From assembly GCF_007993045.1 (NCBI RefSeq), contig NZ_VOOR01000022.1, forward strand, positions 36,699 to 100,698: DNA of 64,000 bases. The letters are read 5' to 3'. Positions 56,659 through 64,000 of this stretch are shown here, piece by piece (positions within the stretch are counted from its first letter, which is position 1; each line of letters opens with the position of its first letter). The position numbers and the translations under genes were made by a program. Source of the stretch: Phaeodactylibacter luteus (lineage in GTDB: Bacteria > Bacteroidota > Bacteroidia > Chitinophagales > Saprospiraceae). A model generated the notes under the pieces. That model did no database searches, had not been told where the DNA came from, and was given only the letters and a program-made list of their open reading frames with translations.

Positions 56659-56985
56659 GGGGGCGTAAGCCAAAATGCCGCAGGGGTTTATGCTTTTGGG
56701 GCTCTAGTGCCTCAAACCATAAATCCTTGCCACCCCAAGTTTCGTTCTTTTCCGCCTACTCTTCGTTAAAGAACCGCTCCTTTAGCTCGGGCTAAAGTCG
56801 CGAACCTTCGCCTTGATTAGCCGGAAGACAACTTCAACTTAAGTATCAGAGATTTATGGCTTAAGGCACTAGGCTGGCATTGGCCTAGCGCTGCGCAGGG
56901 GTGTAAGCCCGATAGGGCCGAGCGGATAGCGAGCCCCGGAGCATAGCGGCACCTGCCCGTTGGGCAGGGGCAGGCCCCTGCCTTG
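56659..56985 (-). repeat. Dispersed GC-rich repeat, copy G, long form with nested element
   Basis: Reading the minus strand, the core lies at 56882-56981 (GGTGCCGCTATGCTCCGGGG, then CGCTATCCGCTCGGCCCTAT and CGCAGCGCTAGGCC). The CTAG-bounded element follows at 56872-56704. The tail AGCATAAACCCCTGCGGCAT then TTTGGCTTACGCCC ends at 56659. The other outer end is missing because the coding gene begins at 57000. The arrangement core-element-tail equals that of copy B. Confidence 0.85.
56704..56872 (-). mobile_element. MITE-like element with terminal inverted repeats, copy 2
   Basis: 169 bp, inverted relative to copy 1 at 16874-17043. The ends CTAGTGCCTCAAACCATAAA (then TCC) and GATTTATGGCTTAAGGCACT (then AG) are inverted repeats. 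The interior shares CGAACCTTCGCCTTGATTAG and AAAGAACCGCTCCTTTAGCT with copy 1, so the two are clearly homologous along the whole length. Non-coding. Confidence 0.75.
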
Positions 56986-56999
56986 AATATACGGGGCCT

Positions 57000-58424
57000 C
57001 TAGTCGTACCACATTTTGACAAGCCGGAGCCGGTTCCTGCGCTCGCTGGGGATCACAAGCGCGTTGCCATCCAGCTGCATAGCATCTCGGAAACGGAGCC
57101 TGAGCTTCAGGTTTTCGGTGCTCAGGAGGCTGTTCCGCACGAAGCGGCCATTGCCAGTGAGGACATATTCGCTTACGGTGTTCTCATATTTGATTTCGTC
57201 ATTGAAAAGGAAGCGCAGACTGCTGGCTGTTTTAAAGAGGAAAAAAGAAGAGTAAATGCCGTCATCGTCCTGAGAATACTGCTTCTTGTGCATCACTGTT
57301 GCCCAGTGCTGCCGCCCGTCGGGGTGTATGGAGATCGCGAAGAGCTCATCGTAGTAATAGTCTACAGAGAACCGCCCGCTAGGGTCATAATAATTGCCCC
57401 TTACACTGGCGGAATTGCGCTCGAAAGTACGGGCGCGCTCGCCTATCATGAGCACCCCTCCATCTTGCCGGAGCACGACTTCTCTTACCATGGACTCTGG
57501 CAGCCCTTTGGCCCGGTCAGCATCTTTGCCCAAGAGGTTGACCAAGAACTCCTCATCAAAAGGGTTGGTAGCCAGTACCCGGCTTTCTGGCCTGCGAGGA
57601 TCGAAGCTGAGGTAGAAGTAGCCATCGCCCCGGCCCAAGTTTTTCTCAGAAAACAGCCCTGCACCTACTATTTGCCGGTTCAGGGGGTCTACAGAAAAGG
57701 AGACATCATACGTGAGCAGCTCAGGCATGGGCACCTGGAAGTTGGTCAGCAGGCCGGTGCTGCCCCGATAGTGGAAAAACTCGAAGTAATGGTCTTCCCG
57801 CTTGGCCCGGTAGTTGTTCTTTTCGGTCACGATGGTCATATTGCCGTCGTTGTCCACGAGGATGTCCAGAAAATCTTGGTAAAAATTGAAGTCTTGGGGG
57901 AGTATGGAGGTGTGCCAAAGGCGCTCCATGGTGTTGTTGTCAAAGCAGACCGCGCGCAGTAAGTCCTGCTTTTCAATGAAAAAGAGCAGAGATTTTGAGC
58001 GGTCTTCTGAACGGGCCGCAATGAAGTTGGGGGTGTAAAACAAGCTGCCCAGGTTTTGTATCATGACAGAATCTACCAGGTTGGCGCCAGGCCCATAGCG
58101 GTGGGCTTTCAGAATGGTATTGGAGCGGTCTTTGAACTGGTAAATGATGGTAAAGTGGCTTTTGTCAGGCACTACGTCTATCACTTTGGGCAGGCGTCGG
58201 TCGAGCTCGAGCTCTTTAGTCCAGGATTCTTTCATGGCCTTATTGAAGGCCACCACTTCAAATGTAGAGATCATGTTGCGGAAGACCAGGGTATGTTCCC
58301 CCATCTCCCCCAAAAGATCGTAGGAAATGTCATTGCGCAGTACAATGGGCTCAGAGATGGCAATTTGTTGGGCGCCAGCAAGGCAAGGAAGGGAGAACAG
58401 CAGCAGAATGGCCCGGTAAATCAT
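57000..58424 (-). CDS. Secreted protein of unknown function
   Basis: The start at 58424 (MIYRAILLLFSLPCLAGAQQ) gives 474 residues with a clean signal peptide; a longer in-frame start adds 19 non-signal residues. The mature part has beta-strand periodicity with repeated pieces such as VIDVVPDKSHFTIIYQFKDR, MTIVTEKNNYRAKREDHYFE and AISIHPDGRQHWATVMHKKQ, which suggests a beta-propeller, but I do not recognise a family. No catalytic motif, membrane segment or sorting domain is visible. It is encoded alone; repeat copy G abuts its 3' end. Confidence 0.75.
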   Translation of the reverse strand: MIYRAILLLFSLPCLAGAQQIAISEPIVLRNDISYDLLGEMGEHTLVFRNMISTFEVVAFNKAMKESWTKELELDRRLPKVIDVVPDKSHFTIIYQFKDRSNTILKAHRYGPGANLVDSVMIQNLGSLFYTPNFIAARSEDRSKSLLFFIEKQDLLRAVCFDNNTMERLWHTSILPQDFNFYQDFLDILVDNDGNMTIVTEKNNYRAKREDHYFEFFHYRGSTGLLTNFQVPMPELLTYDVSFSVDPLNRQIVGAGLFSEKNLGRGDGYFYLSFDPRRPESRVLATNPFDEEFLVNLLGKDADRAKGLPESMVREVVLRQDGGVLMIGERARTFERNSASVRGNYYDPSGRFSVDYYYDELFAISIHPDGRQHWATVMHKKQYSQDDDGIYSSFFLFKTASSLRFLFNDEIKYENTVSEYVLTGNGRFVRNSLLSTENLKLRLRFRDAMQLDGNALVIPSERRNRLRLVKMWYD

Positions 58425-58682
58425 AGTTTGTCCGTTATTGTTGAAGTCAGGCAGAGGGAGGCCCCTGCTTAAAGTTAACAAACGGATACTTAAAAGGATT
58501 GGCCTGGGCCTGCCAGACTGTGTAATCTGCCCAACTCAATGTGCAGGGGCAAAAAACGCAGGCATGAGCGGGTGCAATATGCAAGCCCCCTGCCCTGAGG
58601 CAAAAGCAGTGGCATGGACAGCGGCCCCTGGCCTCACAGGCCCCTCCAAGAGCAGTACAGATAGCCTTGATGCACGGAGCGG

Positions 58683-60035
58683 TCATGGCCCAACCCTTTC
58701 TCCAGTAATGGTAAAGCCGTTGATCTGCAGTATGATTTGCCCCTCCGTTGCCCGGATAAGGAGCTCCTCGGTATAGGTCAGCCCAAGGAGCCCGTCCGCT
58801 TTTTGGGCAAGGAGCTCCTCATTGAGGAAGAGCTTGCCTTCGAAGGCCTGAAGCGTAAGGCTGTCGGTATCGGTGCCGAGGTGCCGCTGTAGCTCCCCCT
58901 TAGGGAAACGATATTCGCCCAGGGCATGCAAGTATCGAGCAGGCTTGGCCAGCTGGCTTTTCTGTGGAGGCTCCGGCTGCCCGCCCTGAAGGGTGAGGAA
59001 GAGGCCGCGCAGCATAGGCAGGATGGGGGTGTTGCCCCAATTGGAGGTAATCCCGATGAAGTCGTCCTGCAAGGGCTCATACAAGATGACACTTTTGGTG
59101 CCATAGCCGCTGCCTGCGGAAAAGTAATAGGTTTTTCCACCTATATCTTTCAGGCTCCAGCCGTAGCCTTCCCGGTCGGTTTCGCCCGTTTGGAAATAGG
59201 GCGTGAAGAGCCTCTGGCCCCACAATGCCCCTAGTATCTCGTGCCGGGCCATACTGCGGGCGTAGCGGTAGAGGTCGCTCACTGTGCTGTACATCCCCCC
59301 GCCAGCATTTTCGCCATAATGCTTAGACCGTTCGGTGAAGGCCAGCCCCTGTGGGCTTAAGCGGTAAGGCGTAGCCTGTTTTTGAACCACCGCTCTGCCC
59401 CGGTAAAAACCAGTATCGCCCAGGCCAATCGGGCCAAGGATGTGTTTTTCGATATAAACATCGTAAGGCTGCCCGGCAATGGCTTCGAGTGCAGCCCCAA
59501 GCAGTATGAACCCAGAATTGGAGTAACTGTACTTCTCCCCAGGCGGAAAGAGCAGTCTTTGTGGTGCCACCAGTTGCTCTGCCTGTTCGGCCAGAGAGCG
59601 CTCATCGCATACTTGCACGCCAGGCTCTCGGGGCAGGCCCGAAGAGTGGCATAGCAGATGGTGCAGGGTAACGCTATCGCGCCAGGTGGCTTGCAGCTCA
59701 GGGAGGTAGCGGCTGATTGGCGCGTATAAGTCTGCTTTCCCTTCCTTGGCCAGTAGGAGCACGGCTGCCGCAGTAAACGTCTTGGAGATGGAGTTGATGG
59801 AAAAGCGGGTGCCGGCTGTGTTGGGCACACCAAAGCTGCGGTCTGCAAAGCCATAGCTGCCTTCAAAAAAGGGCGCTCCCCCCTTGACCATTTTTATGGT
59901 GCCAGAAAAGCCATAAACTTCGGCGTAGCCCTGTAGCAGCCGCTCGGCATGTAGTGCCGCTGTGTCTGGGGCTTGCCCGGCAACCACTATGGGCAGGAAA
60001 ATGGAAAAGTAGCAGATAATCGATAAAGCCTTCAT
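58683..60035 (-). CDS. Serine hydrolase, class C beta-lactamase-like (DD-peptidase fold)
   Basis: The start at 60035 (MKALSIICYFSIFLPIVVAG) gives 450 residues with a signal peptide. The nucleophile motif SxxK is SISK in FSINSISKTFTAAAVLLLAK. The second motif YxN is YSN in KYSYSNSGFILLGAALEAIA. Such proteins act as D-aminopeptidases, esterases or other penicillin-binding-protein-fold hydrolases; antibiotic hydrolysis is not implied. A C-terminal 100-residue beta domain follows the catalytic part. It is divergent from the PadR gene, separated by about 100 bp. Confidence 0.9.
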   Translation of the reverse strand: MKALSIICYFSIFLPIVVAGQAPDTAALHAERLLQGYAEVYGFSGTIKMVKGGAPFFEGSYGFADRSFGVPNTAGTRFSINSISKTFTAAAVLLLAKEGKADLYAPISRYLPELQATWRDSVTLHHLLCHSSGLPREPGVQVCDERSLAEQAEQLVAPQRLLFPPGEKYSYSNSGFILLGAALEAIAGQPYDVYIEKHILGPIGLGDTGFYRGRAVVQKQATPYRLSPQGLAFTERSKHYGENAGGGMYSTVSDLYRYARSMARHEILGALWGQRLFTPYFQTGETDREGYGWSLKDIGGKTYYFSAGSGYGTKSVILYEPLQDDFIGITSNWGNTPILPMLRGLFLTLQGGQPEPPQKSQLAKPARYLHALGEYRFPKGELQRHLGTDTDSLTLQAFEGKLFLNEELLAQKADGLLGLTYTEELLIRATEGQIILQINGFTITGERVGP

Positions 60036-60125
60036 AAGCAAAGCTTTTGAGTAGGCAGGAGCAGCCGGGGGAATATTTTTTTTTAAAAAAAGCAGTCAGG
60101 CACTCCAATACCTAAGTTATTGATG

Positions 60126-60133
60126 TATATTTG
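60126..60133 (+). promoter_or_regulatory. Candidate -7 box directly before padR
   Basis: TATATTTG fits TAnnTTTG, but ends only 4 bp before the ATG at 60138. If used, the mRNA would be leaderless or nearly so. Confidence 0.3.
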
Positions 60134-60137
60134 ACCT

Positions 60138-60479
60138 ATGCATTCAAAAGAGTTACTAAAAGGTACGTTAAAAACCATAATCCTCAAGCTGTTGCGGGAG
60201 CACGGCCGGATGTATGGGTACGAAATCACGCAGAAAGTAAGGGTGTTGACTTCCGGTGAGCTTGTCATTACGGAAGGCGCGCTCTACCCTGCCCTCCATA
60301 AGCTGGAACGGGACCAATTGGTCCGTACAGAGCAAGAGTACATAGGCCGGCGGGTACGCCGGTATTATTCCCTGACCCCTTTGGGCGAACAGGCCGTAGG
60401 GCAGAAGGTAAGGGAATTTGATGCTTTTGTACAGATGATGCGACAGATTTTGAGCCCTTCAACTGCGACAGATGACTAG
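60138..60479 (+). CDS. PadR family transcriptional regulator
   Basis: This 113-residue winged helix-turn-helix protein carries KELLKGTLKTIILKLLREHG, then YGYEITQKV and TEGALYPALHKLERDQLVRT with a C-terminal dimerisation helix. It is of the short PadR subfamily 1 type that is regularly encoded just ahead of a gene with a HAAS (HTH-associated alpha-helical signalling) domain. Here the following gene overlaps it by 8 bp and starts with such a domain, so the two probably form one sensing unit. Ligand unknown. Confidence 0.92.
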   Translation: MHSKELLKGTLKTIILKLLREHGRMYGYEITQKVRVLTSGELVITEGALYPALHKLERDQLVRTEQEYIGRRVRRYYSLTPLGEQAVGQKVREFDAFVQMMRQILSPSTATDD

Positions 60480-61188
60480 GCTAAGCAAGCGGCAGGAGGA
60501 GGCTGTGTGGCGCAAGGTAAACGGTGCGGGGCTGGGGCACGAAGTGCTGAAGGAAGAGCTGATGGACCACCTTTGCTGTGCTATCGAGCAGCGCATATCG
60601 ATGGGGGAGCCTTTTGTGCAAGCCTTTCATGCGGCTTTCGCCGACTGGGGAGAAGATGAGATGAAAAACGTAGAGACCGAAACTATTTCTCTCATTCAAT
60701 CTAATCGTTTTTTTATGAAAAAGATGTTGATATCACTAGCGGCAGGCCTCTTTCTGCTGACCACTACTTTGTTCAGTATGCAGCAAGACCCACCTTCCGG
60801 GCTCCCGTTGAAAGGCCTGACAGAAGTGGCTTCTGGCTTTGGCTACCGGCACCATCCCATTTTGAAGCAGAAAAAGCAGCACAAAGGGGTGGATTTCAAG
60901 GCGCCTCTTGGCACGCCAGTCTATGCTACCGGAGATGGTGTGGTGGCAAAGGTAGACTACGATGCTGATGGCTATGGGCACCGCGTCATCATTCAGCACG
61001 ATAGCGAATACAGCAGCGTATTTGCTCAGATGACCAGCGATGTGCGCGTATCGGCAGGGCAGAAGGTCAAAGCTGGGCAGCTCATAGGGCATGTGGGCAG
61101 CTCAGGGAAAAGCACGGGGCCCCACCTGCACTATGAGGTGCGCAAGAACGGGGAGCCTGTAGACCCGGAAGCGTACTTCTCCCGTTAG
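60472..61188 (+). CDS. HAAS domain - membrane helix - M23 peptidase fusion
   Basis: The protein has 238 residues. Residues 1-75 resemble a HAAS domain, the small helical partner of PadR regulators: EVLKEELMDHLCCAIEQRIS, then GEPFVQAFHAAFADWGEDEM. A membrane helix follows at about 83-102 (MKKMLISLAAGLFLLTTTLF). The C-terminal part is an M23 (LytM) endopeptidase with GFGYRHHPILKQKKQHKGVD and GKSTGPHLHYEVRKNGEPVD, which retain the zinc-ligand motifs HxxxxxxxHKGVD and HLH. It should sit in the inner membrane with the peptidase in the periplasm. An ATG at 60715 could alternatively start a short signal-peptide form without HAAS. Confidence 0.85.
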   Translation: MTRLSKRQEEAVWRKVNGAGLGHEVLKEELMDHLCCAIEQRISMGEPFVQAFHAAFADWGEDEMKNVETETISLIQSNRFFMKKMLISLAAGLFLLTTTLFSMQQDPPSGLPLKGLTEVASGFGYRHHPILKQKKQHKGVDFKAPLGTPVYATGDGVVAKVDYDADGYGHRVIIQHDSEYSSVFAQMTSDVRVSAGQKVKAGQLIGHVGSSGKSTGPHLHYEVRKNGEPVDPEAYFSR

Positions 61189-61402
61189 CAGGCAGTGAAA
61201 GAATGGTGTATAATGTGATTAGCGCAGGTTTGGAGCTCGGGCCTATTGAAAAATAAAGGCTTCACAAACCGGTCTTCCGCACTGATTTTTCTAGACTCAA
61301 ATGTAGCGGCTTCGCCAGAACCCTGCCGGTAGTGCAGTCACAGCAGGTAGGCGTGAATCCTTGATTTTCAAAACGGAACCGCTCTAAGCAAGCGCTTAGG
61401 CT

Positions 61403-61595
61403 GGGCGTAAACCAAAATATCCGAGGCGTTTATGCTGGCATTGGCCTAGCGCTGCGAAGGGGTGTGAAGCCCGTTAGGGCCGAGCGGGCAGCGAGCCCCG
61501 TAGCATAGCGGCACCTGCCCGATGGCAGGGGCAGGCCCCAATCCTTGCGGAGGGGGCAGGCCCCAAAAAGTAAGGGCAATCTGTTTTGAGCGCTA
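61403..61595 (-). repeat. Dispersed GC-rich repeat, copy H
   Basis: Short form without nested element. The plus-strand left end is GGGCGTAAACCAAAATATCC at 61403. The core is 61443-61540 (GGCCTAGCGCTGCGAAGGGG, then CGAGCGGGCAGCGAGCCCCG and TAGCATAGCGGCACCTGCCC). The other end is CAATCTGTTTTGAGCGC up to 61595. Inverted relative to copies A, B, C, E and F. The flank 61189-61402 shows no gene. Confidence 0.85.
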
Positions 61596-61700
61596 TAGAC
61601 TTAAATACCACAATTGGTCAAGCCGTGGCTTATGGCTGGCAAAGGATCATCTTCCCCCGGCGGGGGCAGTTTCTGAAAAAGGGCTGCTTCCGCCTTTTCT

Positions 61701-62768
61701 TTAGTATGGCGCCTGGCATATCGCCTCAAAGGTGAAACGGGCACTGCGCACAGCTCCGTCCATATAGCCCGGAAAAGCGGGTGCTGTTTCAGAGCCGGCA
61801 ATCCATAAGCGCCCGCCCCAGAGCGGTTTCCGGAATATCGCGTGGCCATTGTGCTGGTGCGGGAGCACGGAAGCGTTGTAAGGCGCAAAAGTGTACGGTT
61901 CTTGCTGCCAAACCGCCTCGAGGTACCCGGTATAGGAACGGGCTGCATCTCCATAGTAGCGGCTGAGCTGTTGCAGGGCCATCTCCTGCCGCTCTTCCCG
62001 GCTGATGCTGTGATAGGCGCTATTGAAAAACCCCTTTAGTGCAAAATGCCCGCCATCTGCATCGGCGTGGTCGTACATCTCTGGTATAGGGCCTACATTG
62101 CTAAACAGTGTGCCACTGCTTCCAGGCTTCCGCCAAAAGGCCTCTTTGTACCGGAAAGCGACTTTGATGGAATCGCCCATCCAAGTATGGGTGCGGGCTG
62201 CAATGGCGGCTACTTCTTCTGGCAGTCCGGGCTGTAGGGTTATGGATTTGGCCAGAAGGTGGGGCGGGAGGGTAGAAACCACCCGTTGTGCTGTGGCCCG
62301 GAGCCCAGGCGCTTCTGCTACTATGCTTTCCCCTTTCCGTGCTAGCTTGGCAACGGGCATATGGTAATGAACTGGTGTGCCGTTGAGCTGGGCTAGTAGT
62401 GCTTGTACAAGGGCGCTTGAGCCCCCTGCGATCCGGTAGCTTGGCTCCTCATTGGGGGGCAGCTGTACAACCTGAGGAGGGCTGGTGGAGATGGGCTCGT
62501 AGATAGCCTGCCTCCCGAGCTCCTGCGGGAAGGACGAAAGCTTCAGCTCCTCAAGCAGTGACATCAGGGCGGTATGCTTATTCCCAAACCAGGTAGCGCC
62601 AAGCTCCACAGGGGCTTGCCCTGCCTGATAATCTGTATGTACCCGGCCGCCGGGCCGGGCGCGTGCTTCGAGCAGGCAGGCCTGCCTGCCCGACTGTTGT
62701 AGCCAATAGGCAAGGGTAAGCCCGGTAAGCCCTGCGCCAATGATTAGGGTGTCTGTTTTCAGCTCCAT
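61701..62768 (-). CDS. FAD-dependent amine oxidase family protein
   Basis: The ATG at 62768 gives 355 residues. The FAD dinucleotide-binding motif is IIGAGLTGLTLAYWL, followed by EARARPGGRVHTDYQ, the GG motif of monoamine oxidases. The C-terminal FAD segment is GRLWIAGSETAPAFPGYMDG AVRSA, also typical. There is no signal peptide. It is shorter than classical monoamine oxidases (about 450-500), so it may belong to the compact NAD(P)-binding/amine oxidase group. Substrate unknown. The gene is isolated. Confidence 0.87.
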   Translation of the reverse strand: MELKTDTLIIGAGLTGLTLAYWLQQSGRQACLLEARARPGGRVHTDYQAGQAPVELGATWFGNKHTALMSLLEELKLSSFPQELGRQAIYEPISTSPPQVVQLPPNEEPSYRIAGGSSALVQALLAQLNGTPVHYHMPVAKLARKGESIVAEAPGLRATAQRVVSTLPPHLLAKSITLQPGLPEEVAAIAARTHTWMGDSIKVAFRYKEAFWRKPGSSGTLFSNVGPIPEMYDHADADGGHFALKGFFNSAYHSISREERQEMALQQLSRYYGDAARSYTGYLEAVWQQEPYTFAPYNASVLPHQHNGHAIFRKPLWGGRLWIAGSETAPAFPGYMDGAVRSARFTFEAICQAPY

Positions 62769-63189
62769 GGGAGAAAGACAATTGGGCAATGCAAATGGTT
62801 GAGGTACGTACAGGGGCGTTTACGATCAAATGGCAAATATAACCCAAAGCCCAATGCGCTGCCACCGAAAAGCTAGTTGCTTGGGGAGGGAGCGCCTCCT
62901 GTGCGCATGGGCAAGGCCGTGAGGGGCAGGCGGAAGGTAAGCTGGGCTGCAAAAAGCCTTATCCCTCCAGCCGGGCATCACAATAGGGCACCCTTACAAG
63001 AATTGCGGGGAGCGGTAATGGCAGGAGAGGCACTAGCGATCTCTTGCCAAGTACTACGAACAACTTTCCCAGGGTCCGCGGACCGCTTAGTAGGAGGCCC
63101 GTACGCTAAGTGGCCCCGTAGCCGGATAAATGGGAGCGGGATAAGGAGCAGCTCTATTGTTGTTCCTTCCCCTACTTGATTAGGTGCTT
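62769..63189. other. Gene-free stretch before the right-edge gene
   Basis: No convincing gene. TATATTTG on the minus strand at 62834-62841 fits TAnnTTTG, 66 bp upstream of the amine oxidase start, a candidate -7 box. GC-rich until about 63130, then changes sharply to AT-rich sequence at the edge of the next gene. Confidence 0.4.
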
Positions 63190-64000
63190 TTACTTTTCGA
63201 TTATTACAAATTCTCTAAAGTTTTCATTGCTGATTAATTTTTCTTGGGCGTTATATTTCTCGACAAAAGTTTTAGGAAGCTTAACTTTCTTCTTTGGATT
63301 CCATTTGAATTCATACCCAAATATTTCTTGATTTACTGCTTCGACGTAATCAACTTCTTGTTGTTGGGTTGTTCTCCAAAAAAAGGATTTTGCCAGTGTT
63401 ATTTTGTATTCGTTCTGTTTTATCCTTTCAGAAATCAAAAAATTTTCCCACAAGCCGCCTTTGTCTTGCCTTAGGTTTATGTCATTAAAATTTCCAATGA
63501 TCATATTTCTGATTCCGTTATCATAGAAGTATATCTTTTTGTTCTTTTTGATTTCGTTTCTAATATTTGAACTGAAGCTTGGGAGCTTAAATATTACATA
63601 CCCTTTTTCCAGGATGCTAATGTATCGTTGTATGGTATTTTTGTCAACACCAACTATTTGAGATAGCTCGTTGTAATTTACTTCACTTCCTATTTGTAGC
63701 GCTAAAGCTTGAACTAATTTTTCAAGAACTTCCGGTTTTCTTATTTCGGCATAAGAAAGAATGTCTCTGTAAAGATAACTGTCAACTAGATTTTTAAGTA
63801 TTTCTTTTTCCTCCCCAGGGTTATTAATTACGTCAGGATAAAATCCATATATTAAGCGAGTTGTTAAAGATTGCTCAGCTTTAAGAAACCCTACATGATT
63901 TTGAAATTCCTCCCAAGAGATTGGATACATTTCATACTGCCACTTTCTGCCAGTCAAAGGTTCGTTTAGCTCATGCGCTAAAGCAGCAATTCTCAATTTA
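63190..64000 (-). CDS. AAA ATPase with DUF4143 domain, 3' part (cut by right edge)
   Basis: At least 270 C-terminal residues are present; the P-loop region lies beyond the window. NEPLTGRKWQYEMYPISWEE is the conserved segment after sensor 1 of the AAA_14 family. The DUF4143 part follows, with VDSYLYRDILSYAEI, IVGVDKNTIQRYISILEKGY and FLISERIKQN, then FFWRTTQQQEVDYV. The final segment resembles the nuclease-like fold (QEVDYVE...YEFKW) of this family. The gene is much richer in A and T than its neighbours, a sign of horizontal acquisition. The first visible Leu codon (TTG) near 63996 is internal to the gene, not its start. Confidence 0.88.
   Translation of the reverse strand, partial: KLRIAALAHELNEPLTGRKWQYEMYPISWEEFQNHVGFLKAEQSLTTRLIYGFYPDVINNPGEEKEILKNLVDSYLYRDILSYAEIRKPEVLEKLVQALALQIGSEVNYNELSQIVGVDKNTIQRYISILEKGYVIFKLPSFSSNIRNEIKKNKKIYFYDNGIRNMIIGNFNDINLRQDKGGLWENFLISERIKQNEYKITLAKSFFWRTTQQQEVDYVEAVNQEIFGYEFKWNPKKKVKLPKTFVEKYNAQEKLISNENFREFVIIEK

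Noticed and set aside
63996..64000. Start codon for the right-edge ATPase
   Set aside because: The codon is an internal TTG; the sequence after it begins inside the conserved AAA_14 segment, so the true start is outside the window.

Overview
The window looks like chromosomal DNA of a marine-type Bacteroidota, most likely of the Saprospiria (Lewinella/Phaeodactylibacter-like) group. Support comes from a type IX secretion C-terminal sorting domain on a giant surface protein, a TonB receptor paired with a DUF4249 lipoprotein, a DUF4175 coiled-coil membrane protein, M1 peptidases of the Bacteroidota type, a seven-gene V-type ATPase operon with DUF2764, and repeated TAnnTTTG (-7) promoter words with few strong Shine-Dalgarno sites. 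I cannot name a species.

Layout. 1-1253: 5' part of a secreted surface protein that runs off the left edge. 2080-9474: V-ATPase operon E-DUF2764-A-B-D-I-K, largely translationally coupled. 9551-16171: 2206-residue secreted beta-helix protein built from 12 tandem copies of a 438-bp unit. 16280-19856: aldehyde-oxidation module (DUF779, aldehyde dehydrogenase, divergent AraC regulator). 19921-22842: alpha-oxoamine synthase, rhodanese and mevalonate diphosphate decarboxylase in one direction. 23382-24446: lipoprotein with four PepSY-like repeats and a poly-Asp linker. 24912-27245: M1 metallopeptidase. 27713-32423: thrABC operon. 33044-37403: ybeY, a small HATPase and DUF4175. 37663-42394: second M1 peptidase, alpha/beta hydrolase, OmpA-like lipoprotein. 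42775-46001: TonB receptor plus DUF4249. 46509-50371: pdxA, rsmA, yqeY and heme A synthase. 50372-51150: 780-bp gene-free region with the sequence marks of a replication origin. 51151-62768: SRAP protein, sorbosone-dehydrogenase-like protein, histidine phosphatase, PEP carboxylase, an unknown secreted protein, a serine hydrolase, a PadR/HAAS-M23 pair and an FAD amine oxidase. 63190-64000: AT-rich 3' part of an AAA ATPase that runs off the right edge.

Two features stand out. First, five exact TTTTCCACA DnaA boxes and one TTTTGCACA box lie within 1.75 kb around the heme A synthase gene, beside an AT-rich stretch, and two parS-like palindromes (TGTTCCACGTGGAACR) lie about 22 kb away. Together these suggest the chromosomal origin. 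Second, eight copies of a GC-rich structured intergenic repeat sit between genes. Two of them (16741-17085 and 56659-56985) carry at the same place a nested 170-bp element with about 22-bp terminal inverted repeats, a MITE-like design. Repeat orientation mostly switches at the proposed origin.

Most other genes are housekeeping or typical Bacteroidota envelope functions. No tRNA, rRNA, CRISPR array, transposase or phage gene was recognised.
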